Source of the DNA: Rhodoferax_B sp049316285
GTDB lineage: Bacteria > Pseudomonadota > Gammaproteobacteria > Burkholderiales > Burkholderiaceae_C
Direction of reading: 5' to 3'
DNA length: 64,000 nt
NCBI RefSeq assembly: GCF_049316285.1
Contig: NZ_JBMOXA010000024.1
Location: forward strand, 1-64,000
The number at the start of each line of letters is the position of its first letter. The stretch's first letter is position 1. The position numbers and the translations under genes were made by a program. Below, in pieces: positions 1-10,010 of the stretch. Below the pieces are notes generated by a model. It made no database searches. It saw nothing but the letters and a program-made list of their open reading frames with translations, and was not told the origin of the DNA.

Positions 1-5
1 TCTCA

Positions 6-41
6 AAAAGAAAGCCGGATTCTCCCTCAGGATATCCGGCT
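6..41 (-). terminator. Rho-independent terminator of sucCD
   Basis: Read on the minus strand, AGCCGGAT pairs perfectly with ATCCGGCT across a 13-base loop and is followed by a T-rich tract (TTCTTTTTGAGA). It lies about 65 bases downstream of the sucD stop, as expected for the end of the sucC-sucD operon. Confidence 0.8.
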
Positions 42-104
42 ATCTATTGTGGATTACCGCAACACCGTCGACCCGGCGGCGTGCGGTATCCATTTGACGC
101 TTAC

Positions 105-1001
105 TTACTTCAGCAAAGCCTTGAGCAGCTTGCCCATTTCAGATGGGTTACGCGTCACAGTGAAGCCGCATTCTTCCATCACAGCCAGCTTGGCATCTGC
201 GGTGTCGGCGCCGCCAGAGATCAGCGCGCCAGCGTGGCCCATGCGCTTGCCGGGAGGTGCGGTCACGCCGGCGATGAAACCAACGATAGGCTTCTTCATG
301 TTGGCCTTGCACCAGCGAGCCGCGTCAGCTTCGTCTGGACCACCGATTTCACCGATCATGATGACGGCGTCGGTGTCTGGATCGTCGTTGAAAGCCTGCA
401 TCACGTCGATGTGCTTCAAACCGTTGATCGGGTCGCCACCGATACCCACAGCCGAAGATTGGCCAATGCCCAGTTCGGACAGTTGTGCCACGGCTTCATA
501 GGTCAGCGTGCCGGAGCGCGACACCACGCCGATACGGCCCTTCTTGTGGATGTGGCCGGGCATGATGCCGATCTTGATTTCGTCAGGCGTGATCAGGCCG
601 GGGCAGTTGGGGCCCAGCAGCAAGGTCTTCTTGCCACCAGCGGCTTCCTTGGCCTTCATGCGGTTGCGCACTTCCAGCATGTCCTTGACTGGAATGCCTT
701 CGGTGATACAGATGGCCAGGTCCAGGTCGGCTTCAACGGCTTCCCAGATCGCGGCGGCAGCGCCTGCTGGCGGCACGTAGATCACCGACACGGTGGCGCC
801 GGTTTGACCAGCGGCTTCCTTGACGGAGGCGTAGATCGGGATGTTGAAGATCGACTCGCCGGCCTTCTTCGGGTTTACACCAGCGACGAAGGCGTTTTTG
901 CCGTTTGCGTATTCCTGGCACTTTTCCGTGTGGAATTGACCGGTCTTGCCGGTAATGCCTTGGGTGATGACCTTGGTGTCTTTATTGATAAAGATCGACA
1001 T
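105..1001 (-). CDS. sucD: Succinyl-CoA ligase, alpha subunit
   Basis: The alpha subunit of the TCA-cycle succinyl-CoA synthetase converts succinyl-CoA, ADP (or GDP) and phosphate to succinate, CoA and ATP in the cytoplasm, as a heteromer with SucC. The 298-residue product has the N-terminal CoA-binding Rossmann domain (GITGKTGQFHT at about 15-25) and the ligase domain. The phosphohistidine lies in GKRMGHAGA, at His256 by my count. The length is normal for the family. The start is preceded by GGAAA and lies 9 bases after the sucC stop, so the pair is translationally linked. Nothing is unusual; identification is firm. Confidence 0.98.
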   Translation of the reverse strand: MSIFINKDTKVITQGITGKTGQFHTEKCQEYANGKNAFVAGVNPKKAGESIFNIPIYASVKEAAGQTGATVSVIYVPPAGAAAAIWEAVEADLDLAICITEGIPVKDMLEVRNRMKAKEAAGGKKTLLLGPNCPGLITPDEIKIGIMPGHIHKKGRIGVVSRSGTLTYEAVAQLSELGIGQSSAVGIGGDPINGLKHIDVMQAFNDDPDTDAVIMIGEIGGPDEADAARWCKANMKKPIVGFIAGVTAPPGKRMGHAGALISGGADTADAKLAVMEECGFTVTRNPSEMGKLLKALLK

Positions 1002-1010
1002 GATGTTTCC

Positions 1011-2174
<1,164 letters not shown>

Positions 2175-2331
2175 GAGGACTCTCTCAGGAATGGATGGGG
2201 TTTGCCCGGCTGGAAAAGCTCAACTTTTCAGGGCAGGCGCTCGTAAAAAACCCTTGAATGTATCATGCTGCAACGCACCAAACCAGGGTGTCGTTATTCT
2301 CTACCCTTCAGCGACCTTGTAGGACATTCCC

Positions 2332-3246
2332 ATGCAGAAAGTTTTTATTGATGGCGAAGCGGGCACCACGGGCCTGCAAATTCGCGAGCGCCTGCAGTTG
2401 TTGCCTCAGATCGAAGTGGTCAGCATTGCCCCCGAATTGCGCAAAGATCCGGCCGCCAAAAGCGCGCTGATGGCCCAGGTGGATCTGGTGATCCTTTGCC
2501 TGCATGACGATGCCGCGCGTGAATCGGTCGCCATGATCGATGCGCTGCCCGGCAAAAAACCCAAAATCATCGACGCCTCCACTGCCCACCGCACCGCGCC
2601 GGGCTGGGTGTTCGGCTTCCCCGAATTGGCCGCTGGCCAGCGTGAAGCCGTGCAGAACGCGCAACGCGTGGGCAATCCCGGCTGCTACGCCACCGGCGCC
2701 ATCGCGCTGATTCGCCCCCTGGTTGATGCCGGCCTGATCGCCGCCGACACCCCGCTGTGCCTGCCTTCGGTGAGCGGCTACTCGGGCGGCGGCCGCAGCA
2801 TGATAGAGGCCTACCACGCCGGCACGGCGCCGCTGTTCGAGATCTACGGCCTGGGCCTGGCGCACAAACATCTGCCGGAAATCATGGCCTACACCGGCCT
2901 GCAACGTCGGCCGATCTTCGTGCCGTCAGTGGGCAACTTTGAGCAAGGCATGTTGGTACAACTGCCTTTGCACCTCGATCTGCTGCCCGGCGCACCCAAG
3001 GCCGCCGATTTGCATGCTGCGCTGCTACGCCACTACGCGGGCAGCGAATGGGTGACGGTGGCAGAGCCCGCCAGCGACGGCAAGCTCGACGCCCTGGCAC
3101 TGAACAACACCAACAAGATGGAGTTGCGCGTTTTTGCCAACGAAACCTACCGCCACGCGGTGTTGATCGCACGCCTGGACAACCTCGGCAAGGGTGCCAG
3201 TGGCGCGGCCGTGCAGAACCTGAAGCTGATGCTGGGCATCAGCTAA
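2332..3246 (+). CDS. argC: N-acetyl-gamma-glutamyl-phosphate reductase (type 2 ArgC)
   Basis: This enzyme reduces N-acetylglutamyl phosphate to the semialdehyde with NADPH, the third step of arginine biosynthesis in the cytoplasm. At 304 residues, beginning MQKVFIDGEAGTTGLQIRER, it is the shorter type 2 ArgC rather than the ~340-residue E. coli form. The nucleophile is Cys118 in GNPGCYATG, and the SGYSGGGRSMIEAY segment follows. A start at ATG with AGGA upstream fits. It stands alone, diverging from sucC and converging on recX. Two hairpins lie just after the stop. Confidence 0.96.
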   Translation: MQKVFIDGEAGTTGLQIRERLQLLPQIEVVSIAPELRKDPAAKSALMAQVDLVILCLHDDAARESVAMIDALPGKKPKIIDASTAHRTAPGWVFGFPELAAGQREAVQNAQRVGNPGCYATGAIALIRPLVDAGLIAADTPLCLPSVSGYSGGGRSMIEAYHAGTAPLFEIYGLGLAHKHLPEIMAYTGLQRRPIFVPSVGNFEQGMLVQLPLHLDLLPGAPKAADLHAALLRHYAGSEWVTVAEPASDGKLDALALNNTNKMELRVFANETYRHAVLIARLDNLGKGASGAAVQNLKLMLGIS

Positions 3247-3255
3247 ACGCCACAA

Positions 3256-3298
3256 GGGCCCCAAGCCAGGGGCCCGGACGATCTGCCTACAGATCGTC
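3256..3298. terminator. Two tandem hairpins between convergent argC and recX
   Basis: The first hairpin pairs GGGCCCC with GGGGCCC over a six-base loop (3256-3275). The second pairs GACGATCT with AGATCGTC over a six-base loop (3277-3298) and contains the recX stop codon. Neither has a proper U-tract, so function as bidirectional terminator or mRNA 3'-end stabiliser is inferred from position and symmetry only. Confidence 0.45.
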
Positions 3299-3832
3299 TT
3301 CCAAACCCTCAGGCCCGTCGCGCACCACGCGGCGGATCACCTCGGGGGCAAAACCCCTGGTGAGCAAAAACCGCATCTGGCGCACCTTCTCGCGTGCGGC
3401 GACTTGCCGGGCGATTTGCGGATCGACCGGCGCTTCGTCAACAGCGCTTTCGTCTGCGGCCACCAAGCGGTGGCCGTATTTCTTGCGCCACACCTCCAGC
3501 GCCCGCTCGTATTCGGTGTCGCGCAGCGATTGCACCGCTTCGCTGACCAATGCCTGGCCCAAACCCTTGCGCTGCATCTCTTGCGCCACACGCGCGGCGC
3601 CCATACGGGCGCTGCGGCGGTGCACCACCGAGGCGGCCGCCCGCTGGTCGCTGATGAAACCCTTGGCCTGCAACTCGTCCAGCGCCCTGGCCAGCTCGCC
3701 CGGCTGGGCTTCATGCGGGGCGAGTTTGCGCTCCAGCTCGTAGCGCGAATATTCGCGGCCACTGAGCAAGCGCAGGGCGCGGCCTTTCAGGCTGATGGGA
3801 GGCACTGCCCGGCGCGCCGACTGTTCGTTCAT
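3287..3832 (-). CDS. recX: Recombination regulatory protein RecX
   Basis: RecX binds RecA filaments and modulates (usually limits) RecA strand exchange and coprotease activity. The protein is about 181 residues of helical three-helix repeats: LKGRALRLLSGREYSRYELERKL near the N-terminus, then ALDELQAKGFISDQRAAASVVHRRS and a C-terminal KVRQMRFLLTRGFAPEVIRRV. I chose the ATG (MNEQSARR) rather than a TTG three codons upstream. The gene follows recA by about 54 bases on the same strand, the classical arrangement. The gap is filled by a copy of the family repeat. Its last codons form one arm of a hairpin. Confidence 0.92.
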   Translation of the reverse strand: MNEQSARRAVPPISLKGRALRLLSGREYSRYELERKLAPHEAQPGELARALDELQAKGFISDQRAAASVVHRRSARMGAARVAQEMQRKGLGQALVSEAVQSLRDTEYERALEVWRKKYGHRLVAADESAVDEAPVDPQIARQVAAREKVRQMRFLLTRGFAPEVIRRVVRDGPEGLEDDL

Positions 3833-3845
3833 TTGCTTCAACTTC

Positions 3846-3886
3846 TATAGCTACCCGCGCCTATTGGATAAGCGCAGGAATCCTAT
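3846..3886 (+). repeat. Degenerate Comamonadaceae-type intergenic repeat, copy A
   Basis: The recA-recX gap holds TATAGCTACCCGCGCC followed by TATTGGATAAGCGC and AGGAATCCTATTTA. The GCGCcTAT and ATAAGCGC parts are inverted copies. The same layout (ATAGC core, GCGC palindrome, AGRGGCC-like tail) recurs elsewhere in the window. Confidence 0.6.
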
Positions 3887-4981
3887 TTACTCCTCAAGCT
3901 TGGCTTCGGCCTTGGACTTCTTGGCGGGCTTGGTTTCTTCCGCTTCTTCCACTGGCAACAGTGGAATGCCCAGCGACTCGCGCACCTTGTTTTCAATCTC
4001 GATCGACAGCGTCGGGTTCTCACGCAAGAACTCGCGCGCGTTGTCGCGGCCTTGGCCGATTTTTTCGCCGTTGTAGGCGTACCAGGCGCCAGCCTTGTCG
4101 ATGATCTTGGCTTCCACACCCATGTCGATGATTTCGCCGTGGCGGCTGATGCCTTCACCAAACAAGATGTCGAACTCGGCCGTCTTGAACGGTGGCGACA
4201 CCTTGTTCTTCACCACCTTGACCTTGGTTTCGTTGCCGATGGCGTCGTCACCCTTCTTGATGGTGCCGGTACGACGGATGTCCAGGCGCACCGAGGCGTA
4301 GAACTTCAGCGCGTTACCGCCGGTGGTCGTTTCGGGCGAGCCGAACATCACGCCGATCTTCATGCGGATCTGGTTGATGAAGATGACCATGCAGTTGGCC
4401 TTCTTGATGGTGGCGGTGAGCTTGCGCAGCGCCTGGCTCATCAAACGCGCTTGCAGGCCGGGCAGGCTGTCGCCCATTTCACCTTCGAGTTCAGCCTTGG
4501 GCGTCAGCGCGGCCACGGAGTCGACCACGATCAAATCAACCGCACCCGAACGCACCAGCGAGTCGACGATTTCCAGCGCCTGTTCACCGGTGTCGGGCTG
4601 GCTGATCAGCAGGTCTTGCAGGTTCACGTTGAGGTTTTGCGCGTATTGGGTGTCGAGGGCGTGCTCGGCATCCACAAAGGCGCAGGTGCCGCCGAGTTTT
4701 TGCATTTCAGCAATGACCTGCAAGGTCAGCGTGGTTTTACCGCTGGACTCTGGGCCGTAGATTTCGATCACGCGGCCACGGGGCAGGCCGCCTACGCCCA
4801 GCGCGATGTCCAGGCCCAGCGAGCCGGTGGACACCACCTGGATGTCTTCGATCACCTCGCCTTCACCCAAACGCATGATGGTGCCTTTGCCGAACTGCTT
4901 TTCGATTTGGGCGAGTGCGGCTTGCAGGGCCTTGGCTTTTTCAGCGCTGGCGGCGGTTTGGGCTTTGACGGGTGCGTCCAT
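3887..4981 (-). CDS. recA: Recombinase RecA
   Basis: RecA forms the ATP-dependent nucleoprotein filament for homologous pairing and strand exchange, and triggers LexA self-cleavage. The 364-residue protein has Walker A GPESSGKTT (about 74-82), the Walker B segment LIVVDSVAAL, the RecA signature with ALKFYASVRLDIRR, and an acidic/lysine-rich C-terminal tail. AAGGAAA precedes the ATG at a good distance. recX follows on the same strand. A LexA-like box lies about 60 bases upstream. Identification is certain. Confidence 0.99.
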   Translation of the reverse strand: MDAPVKAQTAASAEKAKALQAALAQIEKQFGKGTIMRLGEGEVIEDIQVVSTGSLGLDIALGVGGLPRGRVIEIYGPESSGKTTLTLQVIAEMQKLGGTCAFVDAEHALDTQYAQNLNVNLQDLLISQPDTGEQALEIVDSLVRSGAVDLIVVDSVAALTPKAELEGEMGDSLPGLQARLMSQALRKLTATIKKANCMVIFINQIRMKIGVMFGSPETTTGGNALKFYASVRLDIRRTGTIKKGDDAIGNETKVKVVKNKVSPPFKTAEFDILFGEGISRHGEIIDMGVEAKIIDKAGAWYAYNGEKIGQGRDNAREFLRENPTLSIEIENKVRESLGIPLLPVEEAEETKPAKKSKAEAKLEE

Positions 4982-5040
4982 GAGAGTTTCCTTTTAAATC
5001 AATGAGTTGGCGCATCTTTTTTACTGGAATTGATCACAGG

Positions 5041-5056
5041 CTGGATGCTTGAACAG
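5041..5056 (-). promoter_or_regulatory. Candidate LexA (SOS) box upstream of recA
   Basis: On the minus strand the sequence is CTGT-TCAAGCAT-CCAG, matching the CTGT-N8-ACAG LexA consensus except for one base in the right half-site. It is 60 bases upstream of the recA start, a usual SOS operator position. Binding is inferred, not shown. Confidence 0.55.
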
Positions 5057-5122
5057 TATTCTATGGCACGAGTCTTAATTCATTTCTACTTTTTATAGTC
5101 AGTTTGCCTTATCATTTTTCAA

Positions 5123-5629
5123 ATGACAGATTCAGCTGATTTAGCGCACGAAAACCTTCAGGCCATGCTGGAAGAAACCGGCTGGCGCGAGACCCATCTG
5201 GGCCGCCTGATGGGCGACGCGTTGCGCCGTTTTGACGCGCGTGTGCTGAGCCTGATGGCGCATAACGTCGAAGTGCCGCTGGCGTTGAGCAACCTGGCCG
5301 CCAAGGCGCAGGTGAGCGCCGCACACGTGCACATCACGCGCCACCTGCCGCCCCAGGGCGCGCGCCTCACCGAACTGGCCGAACGCGCCGGCATGAGCAA
5401 ACAGGCCATGGGCGATCTGGTCGACCAATGCGCCGCCTGGGGCCTGGTGACGCGTCAACCCGACCCGCTGGACGCGCGCGCGCGGCGCGTGTTGTTCACC
5501 GCCACCGGGCTGGCGTGGCTGCAGGCGTTCAAAGACGCAGTGGCCCAGGCCGAAGATGAATTCCGCACGGCGGTGGGGGCCGAGGTCGCCGCCGTGGTGG
5601 CGCTGGGCCTGGAGGCTTATGCGGCGTGA
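5123..5629 (+). CDS. MarR-family transcriptional regulator
   Basis: A 168-residue protein with the MarR winged-helix layout: the helices LGRLMGDALRRFDARVLSLMAHN and LALSNLAAKAQVSAAHVHITRHLP, the recognition region RLTELAERAGMSKQAMGDLVDQCAAWGLV, and the wing TRQPDPLDARARRVLFTATGLAWL with the DxRxR-type wing motif. MarR proteins act as dimers that usually repress neighbouring or own genes and release DNA on binding a ligand or oxidation. No clear palindrome marks its target. It lies between recA (divergent) and a two-component system. Its ligand is unknown. Confidence 0.85.
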   Translation: MTDSADLAHENLQAMLEETGWRETHLGRLMGDALRRFDARVLSLMAHNVEVPLALSNLAAKAQVSAAHVHITRHLPPQGARLTELAERAGMSKQAMGDLVDQCAAWGLVTRQPDPLDARARRVLFTATGLAWLQAFKDAVAQAEDEFRTAVGAEVAAVVALGLEAYAA

Positions 5630-5754
5630 CGCCCGCGCGTCAGCCAGCGCAGCGTTGTCAACTTCATCGAAGGTAGGCAACCTAGAATTTTCAGCGCACA
5701 CTTACCAGTTGATGTTTGCCGAACACATTAAGAAGAACTCCAGGAGACAAGCTC

Positions 5755-6429
<675 letters not shown>

Positions 6430-6433
6430 AAAC

Positions 6434-6489
6434 GTAGCGCCTTACGCATCACCCATAAGCGTTAGAGGTCTTTTTCACCTAAATTTTTA
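6434..6489 (+). repeat. Degenerate Comamonadaceae-type intergenic repeat, copy B
   Basis: The gap between the response regulator and its kinase holds GTAGCGCCTTACGCATCACC then CATAAGCGTTAGAGGTC and a T-rich tail TTTTTCACC. It has the same order of elements as copy A (AGCGC arm, ATAAGCG arm, AGAGGYC tail). Confidence 0.6.
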
Positions 6490-6499
6490 GCCATCTCCA

Positions 6500-7945
6500 T
6501 TGAAGATCTTCCAGCGTGAGCAGCGCTCTCTTTTTGGCGAGATCCTCGACTGGATGCTCACCCCGCTGCTGCTGCTCTGGCCGGTGAGCCTGGGGCTGAC
6601 TTGGCTGGTGGCGCAAAGCATTGCCGGCAAGCCGTTCGACCGCGCGCTCGAATACAACGTGCAGGCGCTGTCGCAACTCATCGTCGTGCCGATGAACAAC
6701 CGCGCACAGTTCAACCTGCCGCAACCGGCGCGCGAAATCTTGCGCGCCGACGACTCCGACCAGGTCTACTACCAGGTGCTGGGCGGGCGCGGCGAGTTCT
6801 TGAGCGGCGAGCGCGACTTCCCGCTGCCCGCAGAAGAAGAAAAAACCATAGACGGCGTGGTGCAGCTGCGCGACGACGAATTCCACGGCATGGGTGTGCG
6901 CGTGGCCTATATGTGGGTGCGGCTGGATGTGGGCGGCACGCAGACCGCGCTGGTGCAAGTGGCCGAAACACGTGAAAAGCGCTCGGTGCTGGCGGCCGAA
7001 ATCATCAAGGGCGTGATGCTGCCGCAGTTTGTCATCCTGCCGCTGGCGGTGTTGCTGGTGTGGCTGGCACTGGCGCGCGGCATCAAGCCGCTGAACCTGC
7101 TGGAAGAGCGCATACGCGCGCGCAGCCCCGACGACATGAGCCCGCTGGACGAAAAGGCCGTGCCCATCGAAGTGGCGCCGCTGGTGTCATCGGTGAACGA
7201 CCTGCTGGAGCGCCTGGCCGACTCCATCGCCACGCAAAAACGCTTTCTGGCCGACGCCGCGCACCAGCTCAAGACCCCATTGGCGGGCTTGCGCATGCAG
7301 GCCGAACTGGCGCAGCGCGAAGGCACCAGCACCGACGACCTGAAGCGCTCGCTGCAGCAAATCGGCCGCGCCAGCATCCACGCCACCCACACCGTGAACC
7401 AGTTGCTGGCCCTGGCGCGCGCCGAAAACAGCGGCGTGAGCATGAGCACACAAACCTGCGATCTGGCGCGCCTGACCATGGAGGTGGTGCGCGACTCGGT
7501 GCCACGTGCGCTGGATAAACGGGTGGACCTGGGCTACGACGGCGCCGAACCCGGCAGCCCGGATGTGCTGCTCGACGGCAACCCCACGCTGCTGCAGGAG
7601 CTGGTGCGCAACCTGGTGGACAACGCCCTGAACTACACCCCCACCAGTGCCGAGCGGCCGGGTGTGGTCACGGTACGGGTGCTGACCGCGGCGATTGGCA
7701 AAGTGCTGTTGCTGCAGGTAGAAGACAACGGCCCCGGCATTCCCGAAGCCGAGCGCGAGCTGGTGTTCCAGCCGTTCTACCGCACGCTGGGTTCCGAGGC
7801 CGATGGCTCCGGCCTGGGCCTGCCCATCGTGCTGGAGATCGCCAACCAGCACGGCGCCCACATCACGCTCGAAGAGGCGCAACCCGGCGCCAAGCTGCCG
7901 GGGCTGCGCGTCAACGTGCACTTCACGGCGGTCAGCGGCAGCTAG
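6500..7945 (+). CDS. Sensor histidine kinase with 2CSK-type N-terminus, TctE-like
   Basis: A 481-residue membrane sensor kinase. A first transmembrane helix (about 19-40, LTPLLLLWPVSLGLTWLVAQ) is followed by a periplasmic sensor domain and a second helix (about 172-192). HAMP-like sequence comes next. The HisKA domain has phospho-accepting His255 in ADAAHQLKTPLAGLR. The ATPase domain has N-box LVDNALNYTP, G1 DNGPGIPE and G2 GSGLGLPIV. The start is TTG, chosen because MKIFQREQRSLFGEILDWM continues TctE-like N-termini; an ATG 19 codons inside is the alternative. The probable partner is the response regulator upstream. The ligand may be a carboxylic acid (inference). Confidence 0.88.
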   Translation: MKIFQREQRSLFGEILDWMLTPLLLLWPVSLGLTWLVAQSIAGKPFDRALEYNVQALSQLIVVPMNNRAQFNLPQPAREILRADDSDQVYYQVLGGRGEFLSGERDFPLPAEEEKTIDGVVQLRDDEFHGMGVRVAYMWVRLDVGGTQTALVQVAETREKRSVLAAEIIKGVMLPQFVILPLAVLLVWLALARGIKPLNLLEERIRARSPDDMSPLDEKAVPIEVAPLVSSVNDLLERLADSIATQKRFLADAAHQLKTPLAGLRMQAELAQREGTSTDDLKRSLQQIGRASIHATHTVNQLLALARAENSGVSMSTQTCDLARLTMEVVRDSVPRALDKRVDLGYDGAEPGSPDVLLDGNPTLLQELVRNLVDNALNYTPTSAERPGVVTVRVLTAAIGKVLLLQVEDNGPGIPEAERELVFQPFYRTLGSEADGSGLGLPIVLEIANQHGAHITLEEAQPGAKLPGLRVNVHFTAVSGS

Positions 7946-7951
7946 GTTCGG

Positions 7952-7988
7952 CTTTCAAAAACCATAGCTGCTCGCGCTTGCCCAGACT
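7952..7988 (+). repeat. Half copy of the Comamonadaceae-type repeat, copy C
   Basis: TTTCAAAAACCATAGCTGCT then CGCGCTTGCCCAGAC immediately follows the kinase gene. It corresponds to the left half of copies A, B and D and lacks the right palindromic arm. Confidence 0.5.
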
Positions 7989-8079
7989 TCGTTAGCGGCA
8001 GATTTCCCTCAAGCCGTATGGGGCCGAGGCACGCCGCTTGCTTGAAGCCTCACACTCCACTCTTAAATCCAATCCGCAC

Positions 8080-9054
8080 ATGCAACGCCGCTCGCTTCTC
8101 GCCTCCCTGGCAGCCGCCACACTCTCCAGCACACTGGCGCCCCCCGCCTTCGCCCAGGAAAAACGCGCGCTGCGCCTGGTGGTGCCGTTTCCGCCCGGAG
8201 GCGCCACCGACATCACCGCGCGCGCCTTGCAGGAGCCGCTGCAGCGCATCCTCGGCCAACCGGTGGTGATAGACAACCGCGCCGGCGCGGGTGGCTCCAT
8301 CGGCATGGCCGAGGTGGCGCGTGCCGCCGGCGACGGCCTCACGCTGGGCGTGGCCACACTCTCCACCCACGGTGTGAACCCGGCGGTGTTCAGCAAGCTG
8401 CCCTACCAGCCGGTGGCCGACTTTGCGGGCGTGACCGAAATCGTCAAGGCGCCGGGCGTCATCGTGGTCAATCCCAAAGAGCTGCCGGTGGAGAACTTCG
8501 CCGCGCTGGTGAAGTACCTCAAGGCCAACCCCGGCAAGGTGTCATACGCCACGCCGGGCACCGGCACCATAGGCCATATGTGGGGGGAACTGTTCAAAAG
8601 CAGCACCGGCACGTCGATGGTGCACATCCCCTACCGCGGCGCGGGCCCGGCGTTGAACGACGTGTTGGGCGGCCAGGTGTCGGTGTACTTCGACCAGGTG
8701 GCTTCTTCGCTGCCCTATGTCAAAACCGGCAAGCTCAAAGCGCTGGCGGTTTCCTGGCCCGAGCGGCTGGACGTATTGCCGGACGTGCCAACTTATGCTG
8801 AACTCGGCTATGCCAACAACAATGAGCCGTCGTGGTTTGGCCTGGTGGCACCGGCCGCCACGCCCGCGACCAGCGTGCTGCGCATACAGCAGGCGGTGGC
8901 CCAGGCGATCAAGGAACCAGCGGTACGGGAACGTTTGGCCGGCCAGGGGCTCTACCCTTCAGGCAGCACGCCCGCTGAGTTCTCGCAGCAGATCGTGAAA
9001 GAGATCGAGAAGATGAAAAAAGTGGCGGCTTACGCCAAGATCCAGCTTGAATGA
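8080..9054 (+). CDS. Bug/TctC-family periplasmic solute-binding protein
   Basis: A 324-residue periplasmic receptor of the tripartite tricarboxylate transporter family, which binds small carboxylates and many other metabolites. It has a Sec signal peptide (MQRRSLLASLAAATL to AFA, about 1-26) and the Bug signatures RLVVPFPPGGATDITAR and VVIDNRAGAGGSIGM. Later come the SYATPGTGTIGHM and HIPYRGAGPALNDVLGGQV loops that shape the ligand pocket. I prefer the internal ATG over an upstream ATG because it starts right at the signal peptide. No TctA/TctB membrane subunits are adjacent, so it is an orphan receptor beside a TctDE-like pair. A strong terminator follows. Confidence 0.9.
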   Translation: MQRRSLLASLAAATLSSTLAPPAFAQEKRALRLVVPFPPGGATDITARALQEPLQRILGQPVVIDNRAGAGGSIGMAEVARAAGDGLTLGVATLSTHGVNPAVFSKLPYQPVADFAGVTEIVKAPGVIVVNPKELPVENFAALVKYLKANPGKVSYATPGTGTIGHMWGELFKSSTGTSMVHIPYRGAGPALNDVLGGQVSVYFDQVASSLPYVKTGKLKALAVSWPERLDVLPDVPTYAELGYANNNEPSWFGLVAPAATPATSVLRIQQAVAQAIKEPAVRERLAGQGLYPSGSTPAEFSQQIVKEIEKMKKVAAYAKIQLE

Positions 9055-9126
9055 CCGCCGCTGGTTGCCGTTTTCATCTTCTCGATGACCAGCTTTGAGG
9101 TTTGACGCGCTGACCACCAGCGCCAG

Positions 9127-9162
9127 GCCCGGCCCGTCCGCAAGACGCGCCGGGCTTTTTTT
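9127..9162 (+). terminator. Rho-independent terminator
   Basis: GCCCGGC (9127-9133) pairs with GCCGGGC (9149-9155) and is followed by seven T residues. It ends the transcript of the Bug protein gene 73 bases after its stop. Confidence 0.85.
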
Positions 9163-9264
9163 AGGCCGTTCGGAATCCGCTCAGGGCGGCGCCGGCAATA
9201 CGACCAGCACGACCAGTACGACAACTCGCAGCAGCGACGCCAGAAGTGGTTTGGGGGGGCGCGC

Positions 9265-10008
9265 TCAGTTGCAGCTGCGCAGCGGTTTGCTGGCCAGCAC
9301 ACTCACCAACTGTGTCTCCACCTGGCTGCGCAGTGCGGCTGTGGCGGCGGGCAGGTGCAGCGTCCAGGCGGGGGTGTCGCCGCGCTCCTGCACCACACGT
9401 GCGGTGCGCACGCCTTGGCTGCCGAGTGCCGTCAACGCGCGGTGCGCGGCTTCTTCGGTGGAGTAACGGCCAAGCGACAGGCCGGGTTCCAGCGACGGGT
9501 TGTTGGGGCGGTCAAAGTCGACCTTGCGCGCACGCAATTCGGCGCGTTTTTTGTCTAGCGCGTCGTTATCGGCAAACTTGCCCATGTAGACCATCCAGCG
9601 GCCACTGACGGGCGTGGCGTCCAGCGTCCAGCTACCGGCGGGCAGGCTGGCAGCGGCGCGGCGCAGGGCGTCGGTTTGGGCTTCGTCAAAGGCGCCGGCC
9701 TGCAGGCACACCGTAGGCTCCGGCGTGGCACTGGCCGCGCTGGTGGAGGCGGCCTGCACGGGCGCTGCAGACGCCAACGGCGCGCTAGGCGCGCTGGCAG
9801 CGGCCGCAGCCGATGCGTCGGGCGCGCCAGGCTTGGGCGCCTCGCTGGGGGTGAGCACCTGCAGCTTCTCCGGCGCCACCTGTTGCTCCAGCCGCTGCGG
9901 CTCGGTTTGTGCCACCGGCCCCATGCCCAGGGCCAGCAGGTAGTTGTGCGACCAGGCGTAGTAACCGGCGTTCGCCAGCAGCAGCACCAGCACCGTCAAG
10001 CGCAACAT
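9265..10008 (-). CDS. SPOR-domain membrane protein
   Basis: A 247-residue protein with one N-terminal transmembrane segment (MLRLTVLVLLLANAGYYAWS), a low-complexity Ala/Pro/Ser linker (about 55-98) and a C-terminal SPOR-type repeat region starting VCLQAGAFDEAQTDALRRAA. The region continues WMVYMGKFADNDALDKKRAELR and LSLGRYSTEEAAHRALTAL. SPOR domains bind peptidoglycan denuded of stem peptides, often at division septa. The gene begins 2 bases after birA ends, so it is translationally coupled to the SET-birA operon. The exact role is unknown; the domain call rests on the GxFxxxxxA and GRYSTxEAA patterns. Confidence 0.8.
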   Translation of the reverse strand: MLRLTVLVLLLANAGYYAWSHNYLLALGMGPVAQTEPQRLEQQVAPEKLQVLTPSEAPKPGAPDASAAAAASAPSAPLASAAPVQAASTSAASATPEPTVCLQAGAFDEAQTDALRRAAASLPAGSWTLDATPVSGRWMVYMGKFADNDALDKKRAELRARKVDFDRPNNPSLEPGLSLGRYSTEEAAHRALTALGSQGVRTARVVQERGDTPAWTLHLPAATAALRSQVETQLVSVLASKPLRSCN

Positions 10009-10010
10009 GT

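Noticed and set aside
9199..9226. Short direct repeats CGACCAG/CACGACCAGTACGAC after the Bug gene terminator
   Set aside because: Three degenerate units of about nine bases only; no CRISPR-like spacing and no further copies.
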